Shown here piece after piece: positions 44,705 to 54,326 of a stretch of DNA of 64,000 nt. The notes beneath the pieces were generated by a model. The model was not told the DNA's origin, ran no database searches, and saw only the letters and a program-made list of their open reading frames with translations. The translations under genes and the position numbers were made by a program. Each line of letters starts with the position of its first letter. Within the stretch, counting starts at the first letter, position 1. The stretch is from Bacteroidota bacterium (GTDB taxonomy: Bacteria > Bacteroidota > Bacteroidia > Chitinophagales > BACL12): the NCBI GenBank assembly GCA_016715425.1, contig JADKAC010000008.1:169001-233000 (forward strand), in the 5' to 3' direction.

Positions 44705-46210
44705 TTAAAAACCTTCTAATTCCGGTTGGCGATAGCGAATAAATTTTTGAATTGCTTTAATTTCATAAGGTGCATTATACAATTTTGATTTATATCGCCA
44801 TGCACTAATGTTGCGCAAAAGTTTGCGTTGTGCTGTTTGCATTTTATAATCGGAAACTGTTGGATAAAAACCATTCAATACCGTTTCAAAATTTTTTATC
44901 TTATCAATCATGTAAGGTTTTAGCCAGGGCGTTAATGGATTTTTTCGCAAGTCGAAATTCTCCCAATGCGGACTTATCCAGTCTTCCAATTTCTGCGGAA
45001 AATGAAAGCCCGATTTTTCCACTGCTTTAAATAATGCAGAACCTTCAGTTGGCACCGGACTATATACATAAATAATAATTTCTGTTGCTGGATTAATTTC
45101 TTTTATTGTGCGGATAAAAGCAATGTCTTCATCTATGCGTTTATTCACTTCTTCTTCAGTTGATGCTGGTGTACCAAGTACAAAAGAGTATTCAGGAATT
45201 ATATCAAACTGTTGCATGCGTGCTGCAAATGCTTTTATTTGTGCACCTGTTTGTGTGCCGCCCTTATCCATTTCTTTTAGTATTGCATCATTGCCCGTTT
45301 CGGCGCCGAAGAAAATCATTTTACAGCCAGCCTTGCGCATTTTTTCCAAACTTGCATCACTGTATTTATCAATTGTATCTATACGACCTTCTCCCCACCA
45401 AATCATATTTTCTTTTGCAATTAAATCTGCAAATTCAACAGTGCGTTTTTCATTTACAAAAAAATTATTATCGTGAAATTCAATTGCATCACCACCATAT
45501 TTATTTTTTAAGTACAGAATATCATCATAAATCAATTGAGCAGATTTGCCTTTCCATCTTGCATTAAAAATGGGAACAATTCCACAGAAAGCACATTTAA
45601 ACGGACAACCAATACTGCTGTGATATGCAATTGTTTTTTTGCCGAGATATGTTTTACCTAAATATTTTTCTACAGGATAAAATGTATTTAATCTTTCATA
45701 AGGCATTGCAGGTAATGTATCCTGATCATACAATTCATCTTTATGATTCTTTTGAATGGTATCATTATTTTTCCAAATTAGATTAGGTATTAATTCTAAG
45801 GGCAAATTATTTTTTATTGCATTTAGTAATTGCGGAAATGCTTTATCACCCGGACCATAAATGATGTAATTAATAAACCCGGATTCCATGCAAACTTTAC
45901 TTTGATTACTTGCAAAATATCCACCCCAGATAATAGTGATTTGCGGAAACTGTTCTTTAATTTTTTTGGTGAATGGAATTGCTTGTTTCAATTGCGGACC
46001 CGGCATTACCGTACTTGCAAAATATGCATATTGATTTGTTTGCAATGCAGTAATAATTTTTTGCAAAGGATCGGATTCCAGATTGCCATCAATAATTGTG
46101 TAATCAAATAATCCATCAATACTCGCAGCTATAGATAGAATTGAATTCGGAATACGGGCTTTATAATTTGCCGCACGAGGATTAAATAATAATACTTTGC
46201 TTGAATGCAT
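44705..46210 (-). CDS. B12-binding-domain radical SAM protein (second)
   Basis: 501 residues from ATG 46210 (MHSSKVLLFNP); an upstream extension of 20 residues to 46270 is less likely because the B12-domain strand starts at the later ATG. B12-type domain about 1-150 (IWGGYFASNQSKVCMESGFI, YIIYGPGDKAFPQLL), radical SAM core with HSSIGCPFKCAFCGIVPIF (CxxxCxxC) near 195, then DAIEFHDNNFFVNEKRTVEF and FFGAETGNDAILKEMDKGG. The motifs match those of the radical SAM gene at 41300, so the two are related enzymes. The methyltransferase at 44059 follows at once. Confidence 0.9.
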   Translation of the reverse strand: MHSSKVLLFNPRAANYKARIPNSILSIAASIDGLFDYTIIDGNLESDPLQKIITALQTNQYAYFASTVMPGPQLKQAIPFTKKIKEQFPQITIIWGGYFASNQSKVCMESGFINYIIYGPGDKAFPQLLNAIKNNLPLELIPNLIWKNNDTIQKNHKDELYDQDTLPAMPYERLNTFYPVEKYLGKTYLGKKTIAYHSSIGCPFKCAFCGIVPIFNARWKGKSAQLIYDDILYLKNKYGGDAIEFHDNNFFVNEKRTVEFADLIAKENMIWWGEGRIDTIDKYSDASLEKMRKAGCKMIFFGAETGNDAILKEMDKGGTQTGAQIKAFAARMQQFDIIPEYSFVLGTPASTEEEVNKRIDEDIAFIRTIKEINPATEIIIYVYSPVPTEGSALFKAVEKSGFHFPQKLEDWISPHWENFDLRKNPLTPWLKPYMIDKIKNFETVLNGFYPTVSDYKMQTAQRKLLRNISAWRYKSKLYNAPYEIKAIQKFIRYRQPELEGF

Positions 46211-46255
46211 TGGGCTAAGGTATTTATTATTGATGGTGATAGCAGTAAATGCTAT

Positions 46256-46287
46256 GTAAAAAAAATGCACCGAAATTGCCGGTGCAT
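46256..46287 (-). terminator. Rho-independent terminator of the cytochrome c gene
   Basis: On the minus strand TGCACCGGCAATTTCGGTGCA (7-bp stem) is followed by TTTTTTTT. It lies 24 bases after the stop of the gene at 46311 and separates it from the radical SAM gene. Confidence 0.85.
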
Positions 46288-46310
46288 CTTAGTTATTGAT
46301 GGAGTGCTAA

Positions 46311-47237
46311 TTAAGAATTTTTTTTATTCCATTCCGTCACCACTTCGGCATCTACCGCAGCAGGTTGACTTTGAATGTAATTATATATTGCATGTATTTC
46401 TGTGTCCGTCATTAATCGAAATTCGGCCCATGGCATAAATTTCATATCTAATTCTTTGCCTTCAGGAGTTTTACCTGATTGCATTGTTTCCGCAAATTGA
46501 TCATAGGACCATTTACCGAAATTTCCTCCCATGGTAATATTGGAACCCGGAGGAGAAACCGGATCAGGAGATTTTGCACCATTCAGATTTTCACCATGAC
46601 ATGCAAAACATCCGTGAATGCGCATGGTATATTTTCCATAATCTACACTCTCACTAAAATCCGGAGCAGTGTGAACAGATACATCATTCAGATCCAATAA
46701 TTCACAATTATAAAGTGTACCAAACATTCCGGCACCAGCCAATACCTGACTCATGAATGTAAAATAATTTGCTGGTTGTGGTTTATCGGATGGTGGTAAG
46801 GTTTTTAAATAACCTATTAAAGAACCAAGATCCTGATCGCTCATATAATTTAAATATTCAACCGGCATGATAAACATTCCATGACCATCCGGTTTTACTC
46901 CAAATCGAAGTGCCCGAATCCAATCTTCATCTGTATAATTTTTTGTGATACCACCGGGTGTGAGATTGGCAGAATATACAATTCCAATTTTTGGGTCATT
47001 AAAAAAATCCCTTCCTGCCAAATCACCTCCATGGCAACCCGTGCAGATGGATGCTGCAATGGATGCACCTCGAACTAAGGATGTTGAATCGGTGAGAATG
47101 GGAACATTAGGCACATTTACTTCATAGGTTACTTTCGACATTTTTTTGTACTTACTCTGCATAACAAATGCAAATACAACAATGCCTGCAATCAGGACAA
47201 GTAGAATTATACCTATCCATTTAAAGGCTTTTTTCAT
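46311..47237 (-). CDS. Membrane-anchored diheme cytochrome c
   Basis: 308 residues. One N-terminal membrane helix (IGIILLVLIAGIVVFAFVM) anchors two cytochrome c domains on the outer side. Heme motifs are CTGCH near residue 63 and CFACH near residue 210. Met residues that may be distal ligands occur in GHGMFIMPVEYL and MKFMPWAEF. It should carry electrons in the periplasm to an oxidase or dehydrogenase. It stands alone with its own terminator; no partner oxidoreductase is next to it. Confidence 0.92.
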   Translation of the reverse strand: MKKAFKWIGIILLVLIAGIVVFAFVMQSKYKKMSKVTYEVNVPNVPILTDSTSLVRGASIAASICTGCHGGDLAGRDFFNDPKIGIVYSANLTPGGITKNYTDEDWIRALRFGVKPDGHGMFIMPVEYLNYMSDQDLGSLIGYLKTLPPSDKPQPANYFTFMSQVLAGAGMFGTLYNCELLDLNDVSVHTAPDFSESVDYGKYTMRIHGCFACHGENLNGAKSPDPVSPPGSNITMGGNFGKWSYDQFAETMQSGKTPEGKELDMKFMPWAEFRLMTDTEIHAIYNYIQSQPAAVDAEVVTEWNKKNS

Positions 47238-47325
47238 ATTGATTGGTTTTAGGTTATCAGTTACTCAATATCGAATGAAAAATTACTTTGTATTTTTCTA
47301 ATATGCAAAATTATTATGTGAATAG

Positions 47326-48357
47326 TCAATGTGTGGTATACAACTGCTGATAAAATTCTACAGTTTGAGTGATTGAATAAGAAGTTAATTGATTGTTATT
47401 ATAATCTTTTTTTAATAGGTGCGAAATAGTGCAGCACATTTCTTTTTTTTCTGCACATACATGCACAGCCTGATGTTCCGGTCTGCCTACATCAAAACAA
47501 ACTACTTGCATACCACTTGCAATCGCTTCTTCAAATACAGTCGCATGACCTTCATAATAAGAGGTGTGAACCAATACTTTTGATTGTTGCATATACTCAA
47601 ATATTTTTTTGCGATCGAGCTTTCCTGTGAATTGAATATTCTTGATTTCTAGATTTTGAGATGTAGCTATGCATTTTTCTTGTAATATTCCATCGCCAAT
47701 CATTTTGCAATTTAAATTCGGAAATTCTTTATTTAATTGATTTACAATTTCAATACATATTTCCGGTTGTTTTAATGCAATGAAAGCACCGACAAATAAC
47801 AGATCAATGTTTCTTTCCTGTTGTATTGCTGAAATATTTTTTACTCCCGGACGAATAATTGCCTGCACATTATTTCCGGTATTTTTTTTAAATGTTTCAG
47901 CAGCTTTCGTATTTGGAGCAACAACATGAATTGTATTCAATGGAATTTTATTCAGGTAGTTATTTTCGGCTAAAATATCTTGTCCCATTATGGTAGCTAT
48001 TATTTTGCAATCGTATTTTTTTGAAAGCTTAGCTCCGATAAGAGTAGTTTCATTCAGCCAGAAAATATGTAATATCGTCTTGCCCGGTTGTATCCATTCT
48101 TTTGCTTTACGCATTACCCGATTCCAGGTAATTAATTTTAAAATACCTTTTCTATTATTACCACCGGCAGAATAAATTTTTATTCCATTCCATAGATATT
48201 CACCTTTATCAAAAGGATATTGAAAACTGATTACATGTATATTTTCTTTACCGATTTTTTCTTCAAGTGCCAATACATAATCTTGTAAAAAAGGAATACA
48301 AACATCATCCTGTTCATCTATTGGAAAGCCGGGTGTCAGTATTAGAATTTTTTCCAT
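47326..48357 (-). CDS. Glycosyltransferase family 4
   Basis: 343 residues, GT-B fold. The C-terminal half has LLFVGAFIALKQPEICIEIV near 188, IGDGILQEK, FTGKLDRKKIFEYMQQSKVL, HTSYYEGHATVFEEAIASG (the EX7E-type donor motif) and VVCFDVGRPEH. It transfers a sugar from an NDP donor in cell-surface or secondary glycan synthesis. The methyltransferase gene upstream is 7 bases away, so the two may be a small operon. Confidence 0.9.
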   Translation of the reverse strand: MEKILILTPGFPIDEQDDVCIPFLQDYVLALEEKIGKENIHVISFQYPFDKGEYLWNGIKIYSAGGNNRKGILKLITWNRVMRKAKEWIQPGKTILHIFWLNETTLIGAKLSKKYDCKIIATIMGQDILAENNYLNKIPLNTIHVVAPNTKAAETFKKNTGNNVQAIIRPGVKNISAIQQERNIDLLFVGAFIALKQPEICIEIVNQLNKEFPNLNCKMIGDGILQEKCIATSQNLEIKNIQFTGKLDRKKIFEYMQQSKVLVHTSYYEGHATVFEEAIASGMQVVCFDVGRPEHQAVHVCAEKKEMCCTISHLLKKDYNNNQLTSYSITQTVEFYQQLYTTH

Positions 48358-48364
48358 CGCAGGA

Positions 48365-49177
48365 TTATTTTTTCTGTAATGTCAGGATGTAATAATCTCC
48401 CAAATTCCGGAATGGCCACAATGATTTTAATTTGTGTTCTGCTTTTTTAAAAAAAGCAAATAGTTTTTTATTCTTAGTTGAAAAATTTTTGAAATAAGAG
48501 GGCGGTAAAATCACACATAATCCTTCCAAACCAATTACTTTAAAATCTTTCTGTAATGTTTGTTTTATAAAAGAGGGATTATAATACCAACAACGAAAAA
48601 ATTTTCCTTCTACATGTGCTTCAGCTCCCTGTTTACCGGCGAAGCGACGGAAAGCAGTTTTAAAATTTCCTTTGAACAACAACATAAATTCCCACAGACA
48701 AAATGAAGGCATTACCACTACAGTTAAATAACCATTTTGTTTTATTAATGCAGAACAATCCTGTAATACTTTTTGTAAATCTGAAGTGCAATTTAATCCG
48801 GCGAAATTGGAAAAAACAAAATCATAAGGTCCTTTATTTTTTAGGTTTTCTAATTGATTAAAAGAACAAATTTCTGTGGTAACTTTTTCTTCGACTCCAC
48901 ATGATTTTATTTTTTGTTGCAATACATTTTGCATTGCTTCCGAAATATCTGTTGCATGAATTGTATGTCCCGCTTTTGCAAAATACACTGCATCTTCTCC
49001 GGTGCCAGCATTTAATTCTAAAATAACAGATTGTGGGTTTAAAAATCCGGTTACATGTGCTCTTACCCGTTCACGTTTGTATTGAACAATGAAATCATTA
49101 TCATAAATTGAATCAAACAAGGGTGCTTGTTTACTAAATGCATTTGCAGCTTGTTGTTCATGAAAAATATCTGGCAT
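48365..49177 (-). CDS. Class I SAM-dependent methyltransferase
   Basis: 270 residues. SAM-binding motif VILELNAGTGEDAVYFA near 52-68, acidic loop ATDISEAM near 76, and FSNFAGLNC near 128. The remainder, with a hydrophobic PSFCLWEFMLLFKGNF and WYYNPSFIK, resembles the small-molecule or lipid methyltransferases of the Methyltransf_11/25 type. Next to the glycosyltransferase 7 bases downstream it may modify a glycan or glycolipid. The gap to cysS upstream is about 40 bases. Confidence 0.85.
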   Translation of the reverse strand: MPDIFHEQQAANAFSKQAPLFDSIYDNDFIVQYKRERVRAHVTGFLNPQSVILELNAGTGEDAVYFAKAGHTIHATDISEAMQNVLQQKIKSCGVEEKVTTEICSFNQLENLKNKGPYDFVFSNFAGLNCTSDLQKVLQDCSALIKQNGYLTVVVMPSFCLWEFMLLFKGNFKTAFRRFAGKQGAEAHVEGKFFRCWYYNPSFIKQTLQKDFKVIGLEGLCVILPPSYFKNFSTKNKKLFAFFKKAEHKLKSLWPFRNLGDYYILTLQKK

Positions 49178-49218
49178 AATAATTTTTCAGAAAAAAGAAT
49201 TTTACTTTTTGTTTTGTA

Positions 49219-50721
49219 TTAATCCACATTCCAGGTAGTGCCTTCTTTTGAATCTTTTAATTGAATACCAATTTCTTTTAAGGTATCACGAATTTTATCC
49301 GAAGCGGCAAAATCTTTTCTGATGCGGGCATCTTTGCGCAATTCAATTACAAGTTCCATTACGTTTTGCATCAGTGCGCTATTGCCATCTTCTTCATGCT
49401 TCAATCCGAGAATATCAAAAATGAAAGTTTGAAATGTTTCTTTTAATCGTATTAAAGTATTTGGAAGGATTGGTGCTTTTTTTTCAGCTGTATGATACCA
49501 TGTATTTATATAAGCAGAAATTTCATTGAGTGAAGCTATTGCTTGTGCAGTATTAAAATCATTATTCATACCGGTATATACATCCGTTAAAAATTTATTA
49601 CACGCATTTTCACTATTGTTATCAATTGTATTTCCTGCTTGTAATGCTTGCACATTTTTCTCACTTTGCATTAAGCGTTTATAACCTTTCTCCGCAGCAT
49701 TTAAAGCTTCATTTGTAAAATCCAAAGTGCTGCTGTAATGTGCCTGCAACATAAAAAATCGAACTGTCATCGGCGAATATCCACGATTTAATAATGGATG
49801 CGTGCCTGTAAATAATTCATGTGGTAAAAATGAATTGCCTAGACTCTTACTCATCTTCTGTCCATTCACTGTCAGCATATTTGTATGCAGCCAATATTTC
49901 ACCGGATCAACATGATTACATGCAATACTTTGCGCAATTTCATTGGTGTGATGTGTGGGAATTAAATCCATTCCACCACCATGAATATCAAAAGTTTCTC
50001 CTAGATATTTTGTACTCATTGCTGAACATTCAATATGCCATCCGGGATATCCTTTGCCCCAAGGTGATGGCCATTGCATAGCATGTTCCGGTTTGGCTTT
50101 TATCCAAAGTGCAAAATCCAATCTGCCTTGTTTTAATTCTTGTCCACCTAAATCACGAGTGTTATTTAATAAGTCATCCAGATTGCGACCTGATAATTTT
50201 GTGTAAGGAAATTCCTTTGCAAATTTTTCTACATCAAAATAAATACTGCCCTCTTTTTCATAAGCAAAACCACTTGCTAAAATTTCTTTCGTCATTTCTA
50301 TTTGCTCGATAATATGCCCTGTAGCTGTTGGTTCAATATCCGGTGGAAGTGCATTAAATATTTCCATGACACGATGAAAAGCAACACTGTATTTCTGTAC
50401 AATTTCCATGGGTTCTACATGTTCTAATTTCGCTTGCGCACTGATACGATCATCAGAAACACCTGCTGAATTTTCTATATGACCTGCATCCGTAATATTT
50501 CTTACATACCGCACTTTATAGCCAAGATGTTTCAGATATCTGTAAATCATATCGAAGGAAACAAAGGTGCGGCAGTTGCCGAGATGCGGTTCGGAATATA
50601 CGGTTGGTCCGCAAACATACATACCTACAAATGGCGCATGTAATGGAATAAATAATTCCTTTTGTCTGCTTAATGTGTTGTAAACAAATAGTGCGTTCTG
50701 GTGAAATAATTCTTTGGACAT
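49219..50721 (-). CDS. cysS: Cysteinyl-tRNA synthetase
   Basis: 500 residues. Class I synthetase: FVGMYVCGPTVYSEPHLGN with the HIGH-type HLGN and the zinc-ligand Cys, ECSAMSTKYLGETFDIHGGG, LIPTHHTNEIAQS, and the KMSKS motif GQKMSKSLGNS near residue 294. Anticodon-binding DALR-like helices follow. It charges tRNA-Cys. It is followed on the minus strand by the methyltransferase; upstream (higher coordinates) is a short gap, then the EEP hydrolase gene. Length and motifs are normal. Confidence 0.97.
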   Translation of the reverse strand: MSKELFHQNALFVYNTLSRQKELFIPLHAPFVGMYVCGPTVYSEPHLGNCRTFVSFDMIYRYLKHLGYKVRYVRNITDAGHIENSAGVSDDRISAQAKLEHVEPMEIVQKYSVAFHRVMEIFNALPPDIEPTATGHIIEQIEMTKEILASGFAYEKEGSIYFDVEKFAKEFPYTKLSGRNLDDLLNNTRDLGGQELKQGRLDFALWIKAKPEHAMQWPSPWGKGYPGWHIECSAMSTKYLGETFDIHGGGMDLIPTHHTNEIAQSIACNHVDPVKYWLHTNMLTVNGQKMSKSLGNSFLPHELFTGTHPLLNRGYSPMTVRFFMLQAHYSSTLDFTNEALNAAEKGYKRLMQSEKNVQALQAGNTIDNNSENACNKFLTDVYTGMNNDFNTAQAIASLNEISAYINTWYHTAEKKAPILPNTLIRLKETFQTFIFDILGLKHEEDGNSALMQNVMELVIELRKDARIRKDFAASDKIRDTLKEIGIQLKDSKEGTTWNVD

Positions 50722-50797
50722 GTAGTAAAGTTAAGGAAGGTAAATGCAAATTTTTTAGCGCTGGATTTTCAGACGAAAAATATGTGAAAATTATAAA

Positions 50798-51892
50798 TTA
50801 TTGAATGGTAAATGCAGCCGTTACCATATAGTGATCCGAACCGGGATTTGCAATGCGTTTATAATCCAATATTTTAAAAACATCGTCTTGCAATAAAATA
50901 TAATCAATGCGAATAAAAGGAAATGGTTTAAATGTAGCACCTAATCCAAAGCCGTTATTTAAAAATGCATCCTGCATATTTTCTGAAATATTTCTATAAG
51001 CATACGACACTGGTGTATCATTAAAATCACCGCAAATAATTACCGGGTAAGGAGAGTTTTCTTTTGCCTCATCAATTGCTTCTGCCTGACCTGCACGCAA
51101 TCTGTAACTCGTGCTGAGTTTTCCGATAATGCGTTTTGCTTCAATTTCTTTTAGCGCTTCTGCATTGGGAGATTCCACTACATCCAAATCTTGTGGAGTC
51201 AATTGATTGGATTGCAAATGTGCAGTAATCAGTCTCACCATTTTTCCATTAATATCCAGATCTGCATATATAGAAGAATTGGTATTGCTCAATGCTTTAT
51301 AATTTATTTTACCGGTATCCTTCACAGGAAATTTACTGAGTATTAATATGCCGTAGCTGCGTGTATGTTTTTTATTCTCATATACTTTATAATAGTATTC
51401 ATATTTTAATCCACTTGCTTTTTTTATTGCAAGATAATTATCCTGTGCTTTTTTTGAATTGTGATAACTACTGAATTCCTGCAAACAAATTATATCCGCA
51501 TCCACATCTGCAATTCCATCTACAATAGATTGTTGATACTCTTTAGTGGTGGATGAACTGAATTCATCAAAGCCTCGCACATTAAATGTGAGCAGACGAA
51601 TTGCATTTTCATCATCCGTATTATTTTTTGGAAAATGCATTGCATAACTTACGCTATGCGCTTTAAATCCAACAAGCAAAATAATCAGCAGATAAATAAA
51701 TACTTTTTTATTCATCAAAAACCAAAGAATAAGTAACAGCAGATTTGCAATGAGGATAGGAATATATGCTAATCCGAAAAAAGGACTAAACCATACTTTC
51801 GCAGGATTGATATACATGGATGCATATGACAGCAAAAGCAATACTGAAACAGGAATTGTAATTATAAGCAGAATTTTTTTTGACCAATTCAT
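50798..51892 (-). CDS. Endonuclease/exonuclease/phosphatase-family membrane hydrolase
   Basis: 364 residues. Three N-terminal membrane helices (about 5-95) precede an EEP catalytic domain: LLTFNVRGFDE (Asn), ADIICLQEFSS (catalytic Glu), ITAHLQSNQ, ICGDFNDTPVS (GDFND), FIRIDYILLQDDVF and SDHYMVTAAF (catalytic His). The active site faces outside or the cytoplasm depending on topology; related proteins act on nucleic acids, lipids or inositol phosphates. The start overlaps the stop of the small upstream gene by 4 bases (ATGA). Confidence 0.9.
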   Translation of the reverse strand: MNWSKKILLIITIPVSVLLLLSYASMYINPAKVWFSPFFGLAYIPILIANLLLLILWFLMNKKVFIYLLIILLVGFKAHSVSYAMHFPKNNTDDENAIRLLTFNVRGFDEFSSSTTKEYQQSIVDGIADVDADIICLQEFSSYHNSKKAQDNYLAIKKASGLKYEYYYKVYENKKHTRSYGILILSKFPVKDTGKINYKALSNTNSSIYADLDINGKMVRLITAHLQSNQLTPQDLDVVESPNAEALKEIEAKRIIGKLSTSYRLRAGQAEAIDEAKENSPYPVIICGDFNDTPVSYAYRNISENMQDAFLNNGFGLGATFKPFPFIRIDYILLQDDVFKILDYKRIANPGSDHYMVTAAFTIQ

Positions 51893-52113
51893 TTTTTATC
51901 GTGGTTTAATAAAATAAAAATGAAGCTTGTCATTACACCAAAGATTAAATATATAATTATAACATTAAGGTCATCTTTAAAGGGAGTGAAGCGACCAAAG
52001 AATAACAAGTTCAGCAAACTAATCAGAACATACAAAATGCCGATTGTTTTCATGCTCTGCTGCACTTTCAAATCTGTGTTTATAAAGGAGAATTGGATAA
52101 GAAAAATATTCAC
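51889..52113 (-). CDS. Small two-helix membrane protein
   Basis: 74 residues from GTG 52113, or 54 from ATG 52053 (MKTIGILYVLISLLNLLFFG). Two membrane helices and a short hydrophilic loop (GRFTPFKDDLN). Its stop overlaps the ATG of the EEP hydrolase (ATGA), which supports real coupled translation. No family is recognised. Confidence 0.5.
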   Translation of the reverse strand: MNIFLIQFSFINTDLKVQQSMKTIGILYVLISLLNLLFFGRFTPFKDDLNVIIIYLIFGVMTSFIFILLNHDKK

Positions 52114-52183
52114 AGCGTGAAATTAGTTAAAATGAAAAATTAACACCATTAGTCCTTTCAAGTCTCAATTTTTTAAGATACAT

Positions 52184-52440
52184 TTACCTAGACGAATATT
52201 TCTCATTTGTCAGGTGGCTATAAAGACTCTGTTCTATCTCAGTTAAGCCGGAGATTACAAAACTGAAAATCTTAAATAAACGTCTTTTAATACCATTAGT
52301 GGAATTTACAATTTCACTTAACCCCAAAGTTGATTTGCAATTTCCACCAAGTTGTTTCAGGCAAACAAGTATTAAATCCAGCAGAAAATTCAAGAAGAAA
52401 AGAGACCAATGATTGAATAGTATTTTTTAACCTTCTGCAC
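52184..52440 (-). pseudogene. Possible decayed four-helix-bundle (S23-type) gene
   Basis: A minus-strand frame of 69 codons ends with SFVISGLTEIEQSLYSHLTN, which resembles the FLxIAxGSLxELExxL motif of the S23-type four-helix-bundle proteins common in Bacteroidota, preceded by VNSTNGIKRR in place of NIAEGxxRR. The N-terminal half seems to continue in another frame (text like FNTCLPETTWWKLQ at about 52320-52390). It looks like a frameshifted relic. The gap 52114-52462 contains nothing else. Confidence 0.3.
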
Positions 52441-52462
52441 ATGCAGATTTAAACTTTGAATA

Positions 52463-54316
52463 ATGAAAAATAAACTTCAATTATTTATTACAATAATATC
52501 AATTGTAATATCAATTCAACTAAAAGCTCAGGCGCCACTAATCGAATGGCAGAACACCATCGGGGGAGACGATGGAGATTGGATATATTCCGTCATCCAG
52601 ACGAGTGATAGTGGTTATCTTTTAGGGGGATCTAGCTGGTCGAACATATCCGGCGACAAGACAGTTGCGAGTAAAGGTTTTGATGATTACTGGGTAATAA
52701 AACTCGACAACACGGGCAGTATTCAATGGCAGAAAACTATTGGAGGTAGTGAAATAGATTTGCTGAGGTCTGTTATCCAATCGAATGATGGAGGCTACCT
52801 TTTAGGGGGATATAGTAAATCGGGTATCTCTGGTGACAAGACGGAGGCGAATCTGGGAATCGCAGATTACTGGGTAGTAAAACTGGACAACTTAGGTAAT
52901 ATCCAGTGGCAGAATTCAATTGGAGGTAGTAATGATGATAACCTAATATCTGTAATCCAGACGAGTGAAGGTGGGTACTTATTAGGGGGAACTAGCAAAT
53001 CTGGTATTTCCGGCGATAAGACGGAGGGTAGTTTGGGTGATGATTACTGGGTTGTAAAACTCGACAGCTCGGGCAATATTCAGTGGCAGAAAACTTTCGG
53101 GGGAAGCATGGTGGATTACCTATATTCTGTCAATCAGACGAGTGACGGGGGCTTTTTTTTAGCTGGATATAGTACTTCTGATATTTCCGGCGACAAGACG
53201 GAACCAAATTCAGGCGGTGATTACTGGGTTTTAAAACTTGACAGCATAGGCAATATTGAGTGGCAAAATACTATAGGAGGAAGTAATTTGGACGTGCTGT
53301 ATTCCGCCACCCTGACGAGTGATGGAGGCTATTTTTTAGGAGGATATAGCAACTCTAATATTTCAGGTGACAAATCAGAGGACGGTTTGGGTTCTTATGA
53401 TTATTGGGTGGTAAAACTTGATAGCTCGGGCAATATTCAGTGGCAGAATACCATAGGAGGGAGTGATGTTGATTGGCTGTATTCCGTCATCCAAACAAGT
53501 GAAGGCGGCTATCTTTTAGGTGGAGAAAGTCGTTCTGGTATTTCCGGCGATAAGACCGAGCCAGCCCACTATGTTGATTACTGGGTAGTAAAACTGGACA
53601 GCTTAGGTAATATCCAGTGGGAGAATACGATAGGAGGGGGTGGTGTGGGTACTGACGTGCTGAATTCCGTCATCCAGACAAGCGATGGTGGATATTTCTT
53701 AGGGGGATATAGTTCATCGAAAAATTCAATCGACAAAACGGAACCGAATTTGGGTGGTCTTGATTATTGGGTAGTAAAACTTTACCCGGAGACTTGTACT
53801 TTCCCTTCCGGTTTAATGGTTCACAACATTACACCAAGCATTATAAAAATTCACTGGAATACAATTTCTGGTGCAGACAAATACCAGATATATTATCGCC
53901 CGGTGGATGATTTGACATGGATAAAAGTTACATCAACTTCAAATACTAAAACCATTAAAGGTTTGTCACCAGGTACAGAATATGAATACAAAGTGAGAAC
54001 AAAATGCGGAGAAGAAAATACCGACTTCTCATCCGTTGCATATTTTACAACCTTACCATTGCGCCTTGGAGAAATAAGTAGCGGTGTTACTATTTATCCC
54101 AATCCCGCTTCATCACAATTAACTGTGGAAATAGAAAATGATAACGCTTCTGAAAAGCATATTGAAATAATGGATGCATTAGGCAGATCTGTTCAAACAA
54201 TCAGTACATCAGAAAATATAGTTGTTATAGATATTAGCAATTTATCAGCGGGGATATATTTTGTAAAACTGCAACAGGCAGATATAATTACATTACTAAA
54301 GTTTATCAAAGAATAA
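52463..54316 (+). CDS. T9SS-secreted protein with seven propeller-like repeats and an Fn3 domain
   Basis: 617 residues. A signal peptide (ending LKAQA) is followed by seven tandem repeats of about 60 residues over 28-440, each with IQWQNTIGGS, SVIQTSDGGYLLGGYS, SGISGDKTE and DYWVVKLDS. Seven copies fit a closed seven-bladed beta-propeller. An Fn3-type domain follows (about 455-530, GADKYQIYYRP) and a type A T9SS tail (VTIYPNPASSQLTVE, GRSVQTIS, SAGIYFVKLQ). It is a surface or secreted binding protein. The repeats are highly alike, which suggests recent duplication or gene conversion. Confidence 0.9.
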   Translation: MKNKLQLFITIISIVISIQLKAQAPLIEWQNTIGGDDGDWIYSVIQTSDSGYLLGGSSWSNISGDKTVASKGFDDYWVIKLDNTGSIQWQKTIGGSEIDLLRSVIQSNDGGYLLGGYSKSGISGDKTEANLGIADYWVVKLDNLGNIQWQNSIGGSNDDNLISVIQTSEGGYLLGGTSKSGISGDKTEGSLGDDYWVVKLDSSGNIQWQKTFGGSMVDYLYSVNQTSDGGFFLAGYSTSDISGDKTEPNSGGDYWVLKLDSIGNIEWQNTIGGSNLDVLYSATLTSDGGYFLGGYSNSNISGDKSEDGLGSYDYWVVKLDSSGNIQWQNTIGGSDVDWLYSVIQTSEGGYLLGGESRSGISGDKTEPAHYVDYWVVKLDSLGNIQWENTIGGGGVGTDVLNSVIQTSDGGYFLGGYSSSKNSIDKTEPNLGGLDYWVVKLYPETCTFPSGLMVHNITPSIIKIHWNTISGADKYQIYYRPVDDLTWIKVTSTSNTKTIKGLSPGTEYEYKVRTKCGEENTDFSSVAYFTTLPLRLGEISSGVTIYPNPASSQLTVEIENDNASEKHIEIMDALGRSVQTISTSENIVVIDISNLSAGIYFVKLQQADIITLLKFIKE

Positions 54317-54326
54317 TAATTATCAT

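Noticed and set aside
45108..45567. Overlapping plus-strand frames of 122 and 135 codons
   Set aside because: Antisense shadows of the second radical SAM gene, whose CxxxCxxC motif and length are normal.
46211..46270. N-terminal extension of the second radical SAM protein
   Set aside because: The 20 extra residues do not belong to the B12-type fold, and ATG 46210 directly precedes its first strand.
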